This document shows positions 27,727-38,585 of a DNA stretch of 43,291 bases, piece by piece. The position numbers were made by a program, and so were the translations under genes. Origin of the DNA: Chrysochromulina parva (taxonomy: Eukaryota > Haptophyta > Prymnesiales > Chrysochromulinaceae); assembly GCA_002887195.1 (NCBI GenBank), contig PJAB01000098.1:1-43291 (forward strand). Reading direction: 5' to 3'. The notes under the pieces are model-generated. The model was given only the letters and a program-made list of their open reading frames with translations. It had not been told where the DNA came from and made no database searches. Position 1 is the first letter of the stretch, and each line of letters begins with the position of its first letter.

Positions 27727-29205
27727 ATGCGCGCCTCACTGACCGTGACAACGCTGCTGGCTGCGACGAGTTCCTTTTACTGCTACGCGCCTTCGTCTGT
27801 TTTGCGATTGGCAGCCCCGGTCATGCAATCGCGAGACCAATCACCAGCTCGAAGAACGACCCTTCGGCAAAAGGTCGAAGCGATCTGCAATGGGCTCAAC
27901 CTTGCCAAAGGCGAGACCCTCGCCGATACGATTGAAACCGCAGCTCGCGAGCTTGGATTGAAGAAGGACGAGAAAGAGGAGCTCTCTCTAGCGCAGAAGG
28001 TCGAGGCGTGCCTACAATGTATGGGCATGACGGGCATGAAGGTCCCCGATGATCCTGCTGAGCTCCGCGCGCAGCTGATCCAGATGCGTGTGGACAATGC
28101 CTTGCTCCGGCAGCGCATCGAAGATCAGGATGAGTTTATCACCGAGGCGCTGGCTCGACTTGCCTCGCCTTCGGCAGGGCCGTTGCCGTTGCCACTTCCA
28201 GATGCGAAGCCTACGTCGGCTGCGGCTGGTGCTGCGGTGCAGTTTATGATCACGCAGCGCATGCGTATGCGGCTCGTCGCACTTGGCTACTCGGACGCCG
28301 AGATCGACCGCCTTGAGCCGAGTCGCGCAGCGGAGCTCATCCAATCTGGAGAATCTCCCGGACCTCCAGGGGACGTCATTCGACGCACCCGTTCGGGTGC
28401 CGGAGGCGGCAGCAGCTCGGCTGGCTCCGCGTTCGGCGCCGGTGGTAGCAGCGGCGGCGTCGAACTCGGCGGCAACTGGGGCAGCGGCTGGGGCGGCGGC
28501 GGCGGGAGCGGCTACGGCGGCGGCTACGGCGCTGGTGTCGGTGGCGGCGGCGCTGGAGCGGGCGGCTACGGCGGCCTCAGAGGCCTCGGCGGCAGCATAG
28601 GCGAGGGCGTCTCCGATGGCTTTGGCTACGGTGGCGGCGCCGAGTACGGTGGTGGGGCCGAGTACGGTGGCTCCGACGGCTCCGACAGCTACAGCGACTC
28701 GGGCAGCTATGGTAGCTCGAGCTCCGGCACTTACAGCGACTCGGGCAGCTATGGTAGCTCGAGCTCCGATGGCTTCGGCATTGACGAAGAGCGTCGCCGT
28801 CGCTCCCCGGGGCTCGCGCGCAACTTCTTTGACAGGCCGACGGCCGATTTCAAACGGCCGTACACTGGCGGCGGCGGTGGTGGCAGCAGCAGCTTTGGCA
28901 GGGGTGGTGGCGGCGTTTCCTTTGGTGGTGCCAGCTCTGGAGGCAGCTCTGGAGGCGGCAGTTTCGGTGGAGGCGGCAGCTTTGGTGTCGGCGGGGGTGG
29001 CTTTGGTAATGGCGGGGGTGGCTTTGGTGGCGTGCGCGGCCTCGGTGGCACTAGTGGCGAGGCCACGCGGCCCACGGGCCCCCCTCGCGGCGCCGAAGCT
29101 CGGGCTGCGGCACGCCGGGCGCAGGCGGCGGCGCGCGAACATCAAGCGGCGCAAGAGTCTCAGGTTCGTGAACAGGGCCAGACGAGCAAGCTGGACGACT
29201 TTTGA
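27727..29205 (+). CDS. Gly-rich protein with targeting presequence
   Basis: A 492-residue protein, function unknown. It opens with a signal-peptide-like stretch ending in an aromatic-rich site (MRASLTVTTLLAATSSFYCYAP) and a basic segment, the pattern of a bipartite plastid presequence, though plain secretion is possible. Residues 40-145 are helical and charged. Around 173-205 is a compact motif, FMITQRMRMRLVALGYSDAE followed by IDRLEPSRAAELI, which I recognise as a recurring short helical motif of algal and stramenopile proteins without a settled name. From about 215 to 455 it is low-complexity, rich in Gly, Ser and Tyr (GYGG, EYGG, SYGSSSS, GGGSFGGGG), with one RRRRSPGLARNFFDRP island. It closes with an Ala/Arg/Gln helix. 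The Gly-Tyr-Ser composition resembles condensate-forming disordered proteins. The two SDSGSYGSSSS segments near 28690-28770 are a recent duplication. Confidence 0.75.
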   Translation: MRASLTVTTLLAATSSFYCYAPSSVLRLAAPVMQSRDQSPARRTTLRQKVEAICNGLNLAKGETLADTIETAARELGLKKDEKEELSLAQKVEACLQCMGMTGMKVPDDPAELRAQLIQMRVDNALLRQRIEDQDEFITEALARLASPSAGPLPLPLPDAKPTSAAAGAAVQFMITQRMRMRLVALGYSDAEIDRLEPSRAAELIQSGESPGPPGDVIRRTRSGAGGGSSSAGSAFGAGGSSGGVELGGNWGSGWGGGGGSGYGGGYGAGVGGGGAGAGGYGGLRGLGGSIGEGVSDGFGYGGGAEYGGGAEYGGSDGSDSYSDSGSYGSSSSGTYSDSGSYGSSSSDGFGIDEERRRRSPGLARNFFDRPTADFKRPYTGGGGGGSSSFGRGGGGVSFGGASSGGSSGGGSFGGGGSFGVGGGGFGNGGGGFGGVRGLGGTSGEATRPTGPPRGAEARAAARRAQAAAREHQAAQESQVREQGQTSKLDDF

Positions 29206-29568
29206 GGGTGGGTAGCAGGCTAGCAGGGCGCTGTCTGACGTGTCTAGCGTATCAATTCCAGAGCCCTTGAAACAACTGAAACTCTCGACGAACTAGCATC
29301 TACCCCAATCCGGAATCGCCCACGATGCCACAAATAGCCCATCACCCCGCGGACTGCGGTCCAGGCACGTTGCGTCGACCGCTGCCCTCAACTCCACCAC
29401 CCGTGCGGCCGTGGCCGCTGTCCGGTGATGGCTCTGTAAAAAGTGTCTGTCTGTGCTCGTGAGACACCCCCCCGTTTCAAAGTTTGGAAGCCCTCCTCGG
29501 CGGAACTGCCCATGCCCGGTGGGAGCCTTGTCAATCGCTAGCGGCAGAGGAGAGGCGGGCGAGGCCCG
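29206..29568. other. Intergenic region
   Basis: About 360 bp between two tandem genes, expected to carry the 3' UTR of the Gly-rich gene and the promoter of the giant PDZ gene. I see no repeats and no open frame of interest. Confidence 0.5.
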
Positions 29569-32500
29569 ATGCCACTTTTTGGCTCGAGCAAGAAGGCGAC
29601 TAAAAAGCTTGCCAGCTCGTCTCCCGGCCCGGACGTGGCTCAGTCGCCAAGAGGCACGGTGACAGCAGACGTGCCAGCTACGCCAACCGTAAATCTTGCG
29701 GCGGATGCCGTCACAACCCCATCCTTACCAGCTAAGGGTGGCTCGACAACTTACGAGTTCGAGTCTGGGAAGCCCATCGGCCTTCAGCTGGCGGATCACA
29801 GCAGCGGCGCTGTTGTGGTGGTTGACGTGGTGGACGGCACGTTAGCACAGCAGAAGGGCATCATGACCGGGATGACGTTGCTTGCAGTCAATGGCCAGAG
29901 CGTGGCGGCCATGAAAAAGGACGACGCGCTCAATCTTGTCAGGAGTACCCCCGCCGGGGCCGCGCGGGTGCTCGCCTTCTCGAACGAGCGGCTCCCAGAG
30001 GCCGGAGCCGCTGGCGCGGCACCAGCTTCCTTGGCCACGTCATCCGATGAGAACAAGGCCGAGTCTGTGCCATCCGCCGTAGCTGCGTCGTCCAGTGCTC
30101 TGTCCGAGGCCATCAGCCATCCCGGCGGCGCGACTACGTACGACTTCGAGCCTGGAAAGCCTATTGGTCTCGCGCTATCAGACAAGGTGCTCAACGGTGC
30201 CATCGTGGTAACTGACGTTGTGGCCGGCTCACTGGCGCAGCAGAGGGGCCTCATCATTGGCGTGGCTCTGCTAGCTGTCAATGGCGAAAAAGTTGCAGGC
30301 ATCTCCAAGGACGACGCGCTCAACCTCATCAAGCAGATCCCGGCAGGGGCGGTGCGGCGCCTCACGTTTACGGCTGAGCGGCTCGCACCTCCATCGGCCA
30401 GTGTGCTTGCAACCACGTACGACTTCGACGCTGGTAAGCCCGTCGGCCTCGGGCTAGGCGATCACGCAAGCGGCGCCATTGTGGTGACCGAGGTGGTGGA
30501 TGGCACACAGGCACAGCAGAAGGGCATCATGACCGGGATGACGTTGCTTGCAGTCAATGGACAGAGTGTGGTGGGCATGAAAAAGGACGGCGCGCTCAAT
30601 CTCGTCAGGATTACCCCTTCCGGGGCCGCGCGCCGCCTCACCTTCTCGAACGAGCGGCTCACAGAGGGCGCTGCTGCCGATCCTGTAGTGGTCACCACGC
30701 CTGCCGCCGCCTCGCCGCCTGCCGCCTCGCCGCCTGTTGCCGCGGCGCCACCCGCCTCGACCTCTATCACGTTGCCTGCTGGCTCCCAACCTCCAGCATC
30801 ACCACCTCCAGCATCGCCTTTCTCAATCAAGCGACCTGCTGATTCTCCTCCTCCTCTCGCTTCCCCGCCTCCTGCCACAGCTCCCGCCGCCGCCATGCCC
30901 CCCGCCGCCGCCGAGCCCATCGCCTCACCTCCTCCCACCGTGAAGCCGCCGCTGGACTCGTCTAGCACGCTGGGCATCGCTCCATCTTCGAAACGCTCCA
31001 TTCGGCGCGCATTCAGCTTTGGGAGCCGGTCGACGCGCGCACCCAAAACCGGACTTTCGCTCTTTGGACGGCATCCTCGCACGGAAGCCCCCGCTGCAGC
31101 GCCCGCCGCTGCAGCGCCCGCCGTGGCATCGCCCGCCGTTGCAGCCGCCAGCTCGACGCACTCGAAACCCGTGCGACGAGCTTTCTCCTTTGGCAGTCGC
31201 GGACGAGCATCTGGTGCCCAGCCCGCTGCGAAGCTGGATAGATCACCACTTCCACGCCCAAAGCCATCATCGATCCAATCTCCGACACAATCTCCGACAC
31301 CCGCTGCCCCAGCAATCGACGCACCGACGGCGGCGGTGGCCGACCCCGCGTCACTGGTGAGCGTGGTCAAGTTCACCCTCAAGCTTGCCGGTGACGTCTC
31401 CTCGTTCACCCCGAGCGTGCAAGCCGAGATCACTTATGCGATCGCCGCCGAAGCGGGCGTCCAGCCGTCGGCGGTGGAGATTGCTGTGACTTCGGGCAGC
31501 GTCATCGTCGACGTGAGCATCAAGACGGCGACGGCGACGGCGACCTCAGTGCTGTCGAAGATGGCCAGCGCGACGAGCAGTCCGAGCAGCGCGACCGCCA
31601 TGCTCGCGAGCGTCACCGGCGTCTCATGCGCCGTGATCGACGTTACGAAGCCAGCCACCATCACAGCCGATCAGGCCGAGGAAGCGGAGGAAAAGCAGAC
31701 CAAGCTGGCGGAGCTCAACTCGCGTATCGACGCCATCGCCGCCGAGGACGGACAGATCAAAAAGGCGATCGCCGAGACCGCGGCGGCCGAAAAGGCGGCT
31801 GCTGAGACAGCGGCGACCGAAAAGGCGGCGGTTGACAAGGCGGCGGCCGACAAGACGGCGGCCGAGAAGGCGGCGGCCGACAAGGCGGCGGCCGACAAGG
31901 CGGCGGCTGACAAGGCGGCGGCTGACAAGGCGGCGGCCGACAACGCGGCGGCCGACAAGGCGGCGGCCGACAAGGCGGCGGCTGAGAAGGCGGCGGCCGA
32001 GAAGGCGGCGGCCGAGAAGGCAGCGGCTGAGAAGGCGGCGGCCGACAAGGCGGCGGCCGACAAGGCGGCGGCCGACAAGGCGGCGGCTGAGAAGGCGGCA
32101 GCTGAGAAGGCGGCGGCTGAGAAGGCAGCGGCAGAGACCCCAAAGCGGGTCGGCTTGAGCTTGCGCGAGCTCGCCGAACGCAGCACCTCGAAAGCTGAGT
32201 CGGGCTCTGAGACGCTAAGCGGGCCTCCTGATTCGCCCGCATTGGCTTTTGGTGTGGCGCTACGGAAGGCCTCGCCGACGGCAAAGCCGGCCTCTTTGCT
32301 GCCGCCTCCCACACCGAGCTTTGCCGACCAGATTGCAGCCGCGAAGCTCAAACCAACGGCCAAGACCACGCCCGCCACGACGCTCGACCCAGCTGTGCCA
32401 TCGGCAGTGACAACTCCTAAGGCTGCACCCGCGAAGTGGAAGCGTCCAGCAGCACCAGCGCCGGCTACATCTCCTGCAGCGCCGGCAACACCTCGTGCAG

Positions 32501-35500
32501 CGCCGGCTGCAGCGCCATCAGCAGCACCGGCGGCAGCGCCACCCACCTCATCATCACCTCCAGCAGAAGCACTTAGAAAGTCGATGGTCGCATCTGGCAG
32601 GGCGGCGCCTTCCCCGCCAACTATTCCGCGCGTCACGTTGCCGTTGCCTCGGCAGTCGAGAGCGGCGCCGCCGTACAGTGCGGTTGCGGGCACGAGCGGC
32701 GCAGACGGCGGCGAGAAGGCACCATTGCTCGGGGAGACAACTCCTCGAGAGAGCGACTCTGACCTGCGCGACGTCGATGGGCCTAGCACTCACAGCAGCC
32801 CGCGCACTGCAGATGAGCCGCCAAGCACTCACACCAGTCCTGCAAAGAAAGCGGGGGGAGGCGCCTCTGGATTGGCATCAAAAGATCCCGCCGATAGCCC
32901 CACCAACAGTGATCCCGCCGACGACGTCGATGGGCCTAGCACTCACAGCAGCCCGCGCACAGCAGATGAGCCGCCAAGCACTCACACCAGCCCTGCAAAG
33001 AAAGCGGGGGGAGGCGCCTCTGGATTGGCGTCAAGAGATCCCGCCGATAGCCCCACCAACAGTGATCCCGCCGACGACGACGCTCCAGACGAAGCCAAAA
33101 GCTTGCTTGGGGGCAATATCCGCTCGGACGGCGCCGAGGGCGAAGTGGAAGAGGTTCAACCTTTGCTCGCAGAGGCGAGCGCTGTGGACGGCGCGGGCAG
33201 CGGCAAGGCAGCCCCTACTACCTCCCAGCCCCTTGCACTGACAATGGGCAGGATGCGCGCGGGTGCGCAAGAACGCTCGGCACGCTCGGCACGGCTCCAG
33301 ATCGGCTCGGGTGGAGGTGGCAGCTCGGGTGGAGGTGGCAGCTCGGGTGGAGGTGGCAGCTCGGGTGGAGGTGGCAGCTCGGGTGGAGGTTCGGGCCGTT
33401 GGAAGTGGACTGCAGCTTGTGCTCTGCTAACTGCGACCGCTCTGATTTTCGGATGGACGGTTGTAGCACAACCTCATCCACCGTCGCCGCCGCTCGCACC
33501 GCCGCCGTCGCCGGCGCCACCGCCGCCGCCGGTCGCGCCTCCTCCAAGCCCTCTGCCTTCGGAACCACCGCCCTCGCCGACTCCCGCGCCTCCCCCAAGC
33601 CCTCTGCCTTCGGAGCCACCGCCCTCGTCACCGCAGCCGTCACCTCCGCCTTCACCGACGCCACTATCGCCGCAGCCTTCGCCGCCACCACCTGCACTAC
33701 CGCCGCCGCCGCCATCGCCCTCGCCGCCGCCACCACACCCTCCGGCAACTCCACCACCACCCTCGCTGCCACCACCCAGCCCACTACCTCAGCCCCCGCC
33801 AGCTCCACCGCCTCCATCACCGCCCCCGCCTTCTCCACCGCCTGCTCCGCCTGGCGCGGAGTACTCATCCGTCGTGACGGCCACTTTCGTCATCGAGGGC
33901 GATCCGTCCGACATCTCCGGTGACCTCGAGCAGCAACTCCGCGCCAACCTGGCCAGCAGGCTGGGGGTCGACCCCACCGATGTCATCCTTCGCATCACCG
34001 CGGGAAGTACCATCGTCGAGGCCACCATCGCCGTTCCGTCACATGCCTCTTCTCGGACTACGGCACTGGCGGTGCTCGAAGACATTGTGCTCGAGGATCT
34101 CTCTACCGACCTCGGCGTGACCATCACCTCGATCAGCGGAGTGGCCGCCACCTCGCACGTGTTCTTGGCACCCTCTCCTCCACCGCCCTCGCCTCCGCCA
34201 CCCTCGCCACCGCCCTTGCCGCCACCGCCCTCCCCTCCACCATCATCTCCGAAACCCTCCCCCCCACCATCGCCTCCGCCTCCGTGGCCAGACTCGCCTG
34301 AGCCATCGCCACCGCCGCCTCCTCAGCCGTTGGCTCCGCCGCCCCCCCTGCCGCCGCCGCTCGCGCCGCCGCCGTCGCCGCCGCCACCGCCACCGCCGAG
34401 CGCGCCGAGGCCATCGCCGCCGCCACCACCCTCCCCACCGCCTCCGAGCTCACCGCCACCGTCGCCACCGCCACCGTCGCCACCGCCATATCCGCCGCCG
34501 TCGCCGGAACCGCCACCCTTGCCATCTTCCCCGCCCATGTGCGGACTATTGTTCAATCAAAAAGAGTGCATGCCTCCGCCGCCGTCACCGCCGCCGCCGC
34601 CGCCATCGCCGTCGCCACCACCTCCTATGCCGCCACCACCTTCACCGCCCCCCCCTCCACCACCTTGGCCGCCACCGCCCACGCCGCCGCCGCCGCCAAC
34701 ACCGCCCCCGCCCTGTCCCCCACCTCCACCCTCGCCACCACCGCCAAAGCCTCCACTCCCTTCGCCGCCGCCGCCAACACCACCCCCACCCTGGCCTCCA
34801 CCCCCACCGCCGCCACCACCGCCCGACCCACCTCCCCCTTCGCCCGAGCCCCGACCCCCTCCCCCGCCGCCCCCCTCTCCAATGCCTCCGGAGCCATCTC
34901 CGCCGCCCTCGCCCTTCCCGCCGCCGCCCTCGCCGCCACCGCCGCCGCCGCCCTCGCCGCCGCCGCCGCCCCTGCCGCCACCGCCTCCCTTACCGCACCC
35001 GCCCCCGTCGCCGCCCCCACCGGCCCCGTCGCCGCCCCCGCCCCCGCCCCCGCCGTCGCCGCCGTCACCGCCTCCATCCTGGCTCGTTAGTGCCTTGCCA
35101 CCGACGCCCGTGCTCGTGTCTGGAGCCCTTCTGTCGGCCATCGCTCTCGCAGCTTTCATGGCTCTCTGGCGAGCCTGTCGTGACCGACGCAGCTACAATC
35201 TCCTCGGCAGCAGGGACGATAGTCTTGAAAACGGCGGCCTTGGCGGCGGCGGCAGCGGCGCCGGTGATGGAGGGGACGAAGCAGGCGGCAGCGCTGTGCG
35301 CTTGCTCGCCGACAGTGTCAAGAGTCTCCTACCCAATTTCCACGAGGCGGCTCACTCGAGGCCCATGCCCCTCTCTGAGCGACCAGCTGCCTCTGGACGA
35401 GCTACCGCCGCAGCTGCAGCGCTTAACACAGCGCTCCTCGCGATCCCTTCGCCGCAGGCGCGCTCGAGTCACAGTCCGCCCGGCACAGCGCGTCGCTCGA

Positions 35501-37743
35501 CCAGTTTCTCCAAGTCGCCCGGCAGGTCATGCTGGAGCACGTTCACTTCGGTGACCGGGATGGACTCGTCCACGCCGCTGCCTCCGCCGGCGTCGGCTCC
35601 ACCGCCGGTGCTGCCTCCTGTCGCTGCGGCGTATGCTTCCGAAACGGCCGCCACTTCAGCTGTGACGGCGGCAGCCAAGGCAGCTGAGGCAGCCGCTGAG
35701 TCCGCCTCTCGCGCCGCCGCCGCCGCCGAGTCCACTGCCGTCGCGGTTGCCGCCGCCGCCGCCAGCTATCAGCAGTTTGCAAGCGTGGCTGCGGCTGCGG
35801 CAGTTGCTCCCCCACAACTTCCTCCTCCGCCGCCGCCCCCGCTGCCGCCGCCGCCGCCGCCACCGCTGCCGCCGCCGCAGCAGCAGCAGCAGCAACCGCC
35901 GCAGTCGCAGCCGCTTGCAGAGGCCGAGGCAAACGCCCTGCGCCAGAGACTTGCCAACGTCGAAGCGGCGCTCGAGGCAGCCACCACCTCACTGTCGCCT
36001 CCGCCGCACCCTCCGCCTCCACTTCCGCCTCCACTTCCGCCTCCTCCGCTTGACGAGCCGGAGCCTCCAGCGTCGCGCTGGAGCTTGGCATCGTCCACCT
36101 CGATGGCAACGAGATTCGTCGCCGCGTTCTCACCTCCGAAGAGCACAGCGTCGGCCGACGTGCCCAAAGCGCCCACGACGGCGCCCATGGTGCCCACGCT
36201 GTTCGACACGGCCAGCTCCCCGTCTGAGCCAGCCGTCTCAACTTCTGCCTCAGCTGCTGCGAGTGCCTACATGGCGGTGGCTTCGAGCGAGCTCACTCTA
36301 CCGTGGGCAGAAAGAGCCCGACACGGTGCCTCGGTCGACCAAGCCACGCAGGTGGCGACCGGCGTCGATCAAGGGACGCAGGCCGACTCTCCTGTCGAGT
36401 TCCACAAAGCTCCGAGCGACACCCCCTCGACTTGCATGCACCCCGCGGGTTGGCGCCGTAGTGACGAAGCACAGGTATCCTCCGCAGCTTGGCCGTACGG
36501 CGTGTACGGCCAAGCCGTCGAAGGCTGTGGACGCCCTTCGGTCAGCTTTGCGTCCCCCGCACCATTCTTCGAGCCATACCCGCCTCCACACCCGCCCGCC
36601 GCCTTTGCGCCACCCAGTGCGGCAGTGACGCCACGCCCAACGCTCAGCACTCGTAAACCGTCGGTGCCTACTACGCCGCGGCGCAGCTTCACCGGCTGCT
36701 CAAGTAGCCTGGCCCAGCCCGGCGACGTCGACTTGACGAAGCTCGCCGCGAGGGCCATGAGGGCCAAAATGATGGGCAACATGGCCGAGCATGAGCGGCT
36801 GAGCCGTCGGCTGGCGTCGGCTGGCGTGAGTGAGCCCTTTGAGCAGACGGCGCGCGCTCGCTTCTTCTCGACCGAGCCTACAATGCTTCAGACCGCCATG
36901 CAACAGCCTGCGATGTATCGGCCTGCGATGTATCCGGCGCGTTGCCGCACAGCTGGGGTCCAGGCGGGCGGCGCAGGCGTGCTTGGTCGCATCGGCGCCG
37001 CCGCGACGTCGCATCCCCTGGAGGCCTTCGACCACATGACGCTCGCGACCCTCGGGCTAGCATGCATGTGGCATGATGAGGACGGCAAGCAGGCGCGGGC
37101 GCGACTGTGGAAAGCGTGCGACGCGCCCTCGAGCACAGGTCGCATCTCTGCTGCTGACCTTGACCGCTGGGTGCGTGCGGCGCTCGGCTGTCCCGCGCGT
37201 TTCGTCACACGGCCCACGACGAGCCGCATCTTTGAGGCCGCCAAGGAGCAATTGGAGACCAGCTGGGGAAGGGAGCCGCGCCTCTCTACATTTGGGATCC
37301 AGGGCGCGTACGGGACAGTGCTCGTCTCGGGCGCCGCCGGCGATTACGTCGAGCCTGGCGTCGGCTTTTGGCGGCTGTGCCTCCTCATCCACTGCTACCT
37401 CGAGCTCTATCTGCGCTTCCACCCACCCGACGCCGAGGCTCACTTCGTCGAGGAGGATGAGCTGATACGCGTGGCCACATTCGTGCGACGCTGGGGTGCG
37501 CCGGCGCTTTCGGCCGAGCAGGCGCGCGCCGAGTTTGAGCGGATGGAGTACGAATACGGGCACGCTGTCTTCTTCCATGAGTTGCTCGACTGGGCGATGC
37601 GCTTGCTGCTCAAGAGCACTGCCCCGGGCGCGAGCGGCTCGTCGGATGGGTTTCCGTTTAAGGAACTCGAGCGCCTCCTCACCGCGCAGATATCGCGCCC
37701 CGATGGGCTGCGCCCGGCGGCCAAGCCGCTCACGATGCTTTGA
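29569..37743 (+). CDS. Giant PDZ x3 / hydroxyproline-rich / two-TM protein
   Basis: One uninterrupted 2724-codon frame. Order: three PDZ-like domains (about 60-145, 187-270, 281-365) with AVNGQSV cores; Pro/Ala-rich linkers; a SEA-like domain (about 596-700); a 15-nt-periodic Ala/Lys/Asp/Glu helix (about 745-857); a duplicated 51-residue segment (about 1067-1170); a GGGGS linker; TM1 ([19 protein letters not shown], about 1278); an SPPPP stretch; a second SEA-like domain (about 1436-1532); a long SPPPPSP region; TM2 (about 1845-1868); then a tail with a short coiled coil and a C-terminal helical domain (about 2480-2710) that looks EF-hand-like ([11 protein letters not shown]). The simplest topology puts the PDZ and tail parts in the cytosol and the hydroxyproline-rich part outside, so it could tie wall or scale material to a cytosolic scaffold. 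This is inference. Introns hidden in low-complexity DNA cannot be ruled out. Confidence 0.75.
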   Translation: MPLFGSSKKATKKLASSSPGPDVAQSPRGTVTADVPATPTVNLAADAVTTPSLPAKGGSTTYEFESGKPIGLQLADHSSGAVVVVDVVDGTLAQQKGIMTGMTLLAVNGQSVAAMKKDDALNLVRSTPAGAARVLAFSNERLPEAGAAGAAPASLATSSDENKAESVPSAVAASSSALSEAISHPGGATTYDFEPGKPIGLALSDKVLNGAIVVTDVVAGSLAQQRGLIIGVALLAVNGEKVAGISKDDALNLIKQIPAGAVRRLTFTAERLAPPSASVLATTYDFDAGKPVGLGLGDHASGAIVVTEVVDGTQAQQKGIMTGMTLLAVNGQSVVGMKKDGALNLVRITPSGAARRLTFSNERLTEGAAADPVVVTTPAAASPPAASPPVAAAPPASTSITLPAGSQPPASPPPASPFSIKRPADSPPPLASPPPATAPAAAMPPAAAEPIASPPPTVKPPLDSSSTLGIAPSSKRSIRRAFSFGSRSTRAPKTGLSLFGRHPRTEAPAAAPAAAAPAVASPAVAAASSTHSKPVRRAFSFGSRGRASGAQPAAKLDRSPLPRPKPSSIQSPTQSPTPAAPAIDAPTAAVADPASLVSVVKFTLKLAGDVSSFTPSVQAEITYAIAAEAGVQPSAVEIAVTSGSVIVDVSIKTATATATSVLSKMASATSSPSSATAMLASVTGVSCAVIDVTKPATITADQAEEAEEKQTKLAELNSRIDAIAAEDGQIKKAIAETAAAEKAAAETAATEKAAVDKAAADKTAAEKAAADKAAADKAAADKAAADKAAADNAAADKAAADKAAAEKAAAEKAAAEKAAAEKAAADKAAADKAAADKAAAEKAAAEKAAAEKAAAETPKRVGLSLRELAERSTSKAESGSETLSGPPDSPALAFGVALRKASPTAKPASLLPPPTPSFADQIAAAKLKPTAKTTPATTLDPAVPSAVTTPKAAPAKWKRPAAPAPATSPAAPATPRAAPAAAPSAAPAAAPPTSSSPPAEALRKSMVASGRAAPSPPTIPRVTLPLPRQSRAAPPYSAVAGTSGADGGEKAPLLGETTPRESDSDLRDVDGPSTHSSPRTADEPPSTHTSPAKKAGGGASGLASKDPADSPTNSDPADDVDGPSTHSSPRTADEPPSTHTSPAKKAGGGASGLASRDPADSPTNSDPADDDAPDEAKSLLGGNIRSDGAEGEVEEVQPLLAEASAVDGAGSGKAAPTTSQPLALTMGRMRAGAQERSARSARLQIGSGGGGSSGGGGSSGGGGSSGGGGSSGGGSGRWKWTAACALLTATALIFGWTVVAQPHPPSPPLAPPPSPAPPPPPVAPPPSPLPSEPPPSPTPAPPPSPLPSEPPPSSPQPSPPPSPTPLSPQPSPPPPALPPPPPSPSPPPPHPPATPPPPSLPPPSPLPQPPPAPPPPSPPPPSPPPAPPGAEYSSVVTATFVIEGDPSDISGDLEQQLRANLASRLGVDPTDVILRITAGSTIVEATIAVPSHASSRTTALAVLEDIVLEDLSTDLGVTITSISGVAATSHVFLAPSPPPPSPPPPSPPPLPPPPSPPPSSPKPSPPPSPPPPWPDSPEPSPPPPPQPLAPPPPLPPPLAPPPSPPPPPPPSAPRPSPPPPPSPPPPSSPPPSPPPPSPPPYPPPSPEPPPLPSSPPMCGLLFNQKECMPPPPSPPPPPPSPSPPPPMPPPPSPPPPPPPWPPPPTPPPPPTPPPPCPPPPPSPPPPKPPLPSPPPPTPPPPWPPPPPPPPPPDPPPPSPEPRPPPPPPPSPMPPEPSPPPSPFPPPPSPPPPPPPSPPPPPLPPPPPLPHPPPSPPPPAPSPPPPPPPPSPPSPPPSWLVSALPPTPVLVSGALLSAIALAAFMALWRACRDRRSYNLLGSRDDSLENGGLGGGGSGAGDGGDEAGGSAVRLLADSVKSLLPNFHEAAHSRPMPLSERPAASGRATAAAAALNTALLAIPSPQARSSHSPPGTARRSTSFSKSPGRSCWSTFTSVTGMDSSTPLPPPASAPPPVLPPVAAAYASETAATSAVTAAAKAAEAAAESASRAAAAAESTAVAVAAAAASYQQFASVAAAAAVAPPQLPPPPPPPLPPPPPPPLPPPQQQQQQPPQSQPLAEAEANALRQRLANVEAALEAATTSLSPPPHPPPPLPPPLPPPPLDEPEPPASRWSLASSTSMATRFVAAFSPPKSTASADVPKAPTTAPMVPTLFDTASSPSEPAVSTSASAAASAYMAVASSELTLPWAERARHGASVDQATQVATGVDQGTQADSPVEFHKAPSDTPSTCMHPAGWRRSDEAQVSSAAWPYGVYGQAVEGCGRPSVSFASPAPFFEPYPPPHPPAAFAPPSAAVTPRPTLSTRKPSVPTTPRRSFTGCSSSLAQPGDVDLTKLAARAMRAKMMGNMAEHERLSRRLASAGVSEPFEQTARARFFSTEPTMLQTAMQQPAMYRPAMYPARCRTAGVQAGGAGVLGRIGAAATSHPLEAFDHMTLATLGLACMWHDEDGKQARARLWKACDAPSSTGRISAADLDRWVRAALGCPARFVTRPTTSRIFEAAKEQLETSWGREPRLSTFGIQGAYGTVLVSGAAGDYVEPGVGFWRLCLLIHCYLELYLRFHPPDAEAHFVEEDELIRVATFVRRWGAPALSAEQARAEFERMEYEYGHAVFFHELLDWAMRLLLKSTAPGASGSSDGFPFKELERLLTAQISRPDGLRPAAKPLTML
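31797..32139 (+). repeat. 15-nt coding minisatellite (KAAAD/E)n
   Basis: About twenty in-frame copies of a 15-nt unit, AAGGCGGCGGCCGAC or close variants, encode the pentad Lys-Ala-Ala-Ala-Asp/Glu. The product should be a long, stable charged helix like that of TolA. Variation is mostly GAC/GAG (Asp/Glu) and GCC/GCT. Confidence 0.9.
32771..33075 (+). repeat. 153-bp tandem duplication inside the PDZ gene
   Basis: Two nearly identical copies, starting at 32771 and 32924, encode a segment beginning [20 protein letters not shown]. The spacing is 153 bp (51 codons), so the frame is kept. Only a handful of substitutions separate them, indicating a recent event. Confidence 0.92.
36487..36515. repeat. 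12-bp perfect inverted repeat within coding sequence
   Basis: GCTTGGCCGTAC (36487-36498) and GTACGGCCAAGC (36504-36515) are exact reverse complements with a 5-nt loop, GGCGT. The arms lie inside the cytosolic tail region of the PDZ gene and encode [10 protein letters not shown]. The transcript could form a strong hairpin here. Confidence 0.85.
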
Positions 37744-38585
37744 GAGAACAGGTTTCTGTCATATGAGTCCACAGCGGGTGCTTCAAAGAGGATAGAGGTG
37801 CGAAGGCCGGGCCAATTCAGTTGATGTAGGAACCTATAGTCATTGGCTTCGGGCTTTGCAGGCCCGCCCTCTGCCTCTCGCACATGATCAGAGCGAGCGC
37901 CTTCCGCCTTGAAGGCCGCGGCCGCCCCTCTCTTCCCTTGCCCTGGAGCGTTATGCACATTCATTTACCGTTATGTACGTGAAAGTGTGGACGGCAGCTG
38001 GGGGCCATGCTGGGGGCGGAGGACTGATTTCTTACTACTCGACAAATTTCCATCGGTCGATATGTTACAAATATCCCGGTACGCGGTAGGTACTAGGTTC
38101 GGTTTATTAGCCGGTTACGTGGGTAACCGATATGGGCAGCTAGAAGCGCACACGCTTGGTCGCAGCTGAGAGCTGTTCGGTTGACAGGTGAGCATCAATG
38201 CAATTAACATTAACTGTTATAACCAGGCGTTCCGCACCGTCCGTTTCACGAACACGTCCACCTCTCCACGCGGACAGAGCGCTTAGCGTCACTGGTACGT
38301 AACCGAGAGGGGAAGGAAAATCCCCTCTCGAGTCGAGTCGAACAGCTTCAGCGCATGGGAGTCGAGTGGAGTCGAGACTCGAGTTCTCTCGGCCCGTCCG
38401 CCCCTGATCCGTGATCGGCTGATACACCGTGGATCCGTGGCTGCCCGTGCGCAGCGTTGTGTATGCTGATTCTGCATTGGTTCGGTTAGGACCGACACGA
38501 GCGCTTGACGTAAAGCATCGTACGGCTTTCGCACCCACTCGGTAATCACCGGCTGGCTGCCCTGTGTTCAGTTTCTCGACTGCGG
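37744..38585. other. Convergent intergenic region
   Basis: About 840 bp between the 3' ends of the PDZ gene and the zinc-ribbon gene. It includes GGTAC/CCGGTTAC words near 38080-38130, a perfect 10-bp hairpin at 38304-38330, and a cluster of GAGTCGA words at 38328-38384. No gene is supported on either strand. Confidence 0.5.
38304..38330. repeat. Hairpin, 10-bp stem
   Basis: CGAGAGGGGA (38304-38313) pairs exactly with TCCCCTCTCG (38321-38330) across a 7-nt A/G loop. It lies between two converging genes and could be in either 3' UTR. It is immediately followed by repeated GAGTCGA words that themselves include GTCGAGACTCGAG. Confidence 0.8.

Noticed and set aside
30462..31433. 323-codon antisense frame, and the Gly-rich antisense frames at 34557-35159 and 35769-36209
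   Set aside because: These are mirror images of the Pro/Ala-rich coding strand; Gly-rich antisense frames arise automatically opposite CCN-rich codons.
31671..32789. 372-codon antisense Ala/Ser-rich frame
   Set aside because: It is the complement of the KAAAD/E minisatellite, whose repeat unit is free of stops in several frames.
33300..33390. Engineered GGGGS linker, suggesting a cloning artefact
   Set aside because: The repeat SSGGGG is embedded in a long natural frame with matching low-complexity neighbours, and the codons repeat as in a minisatellite.
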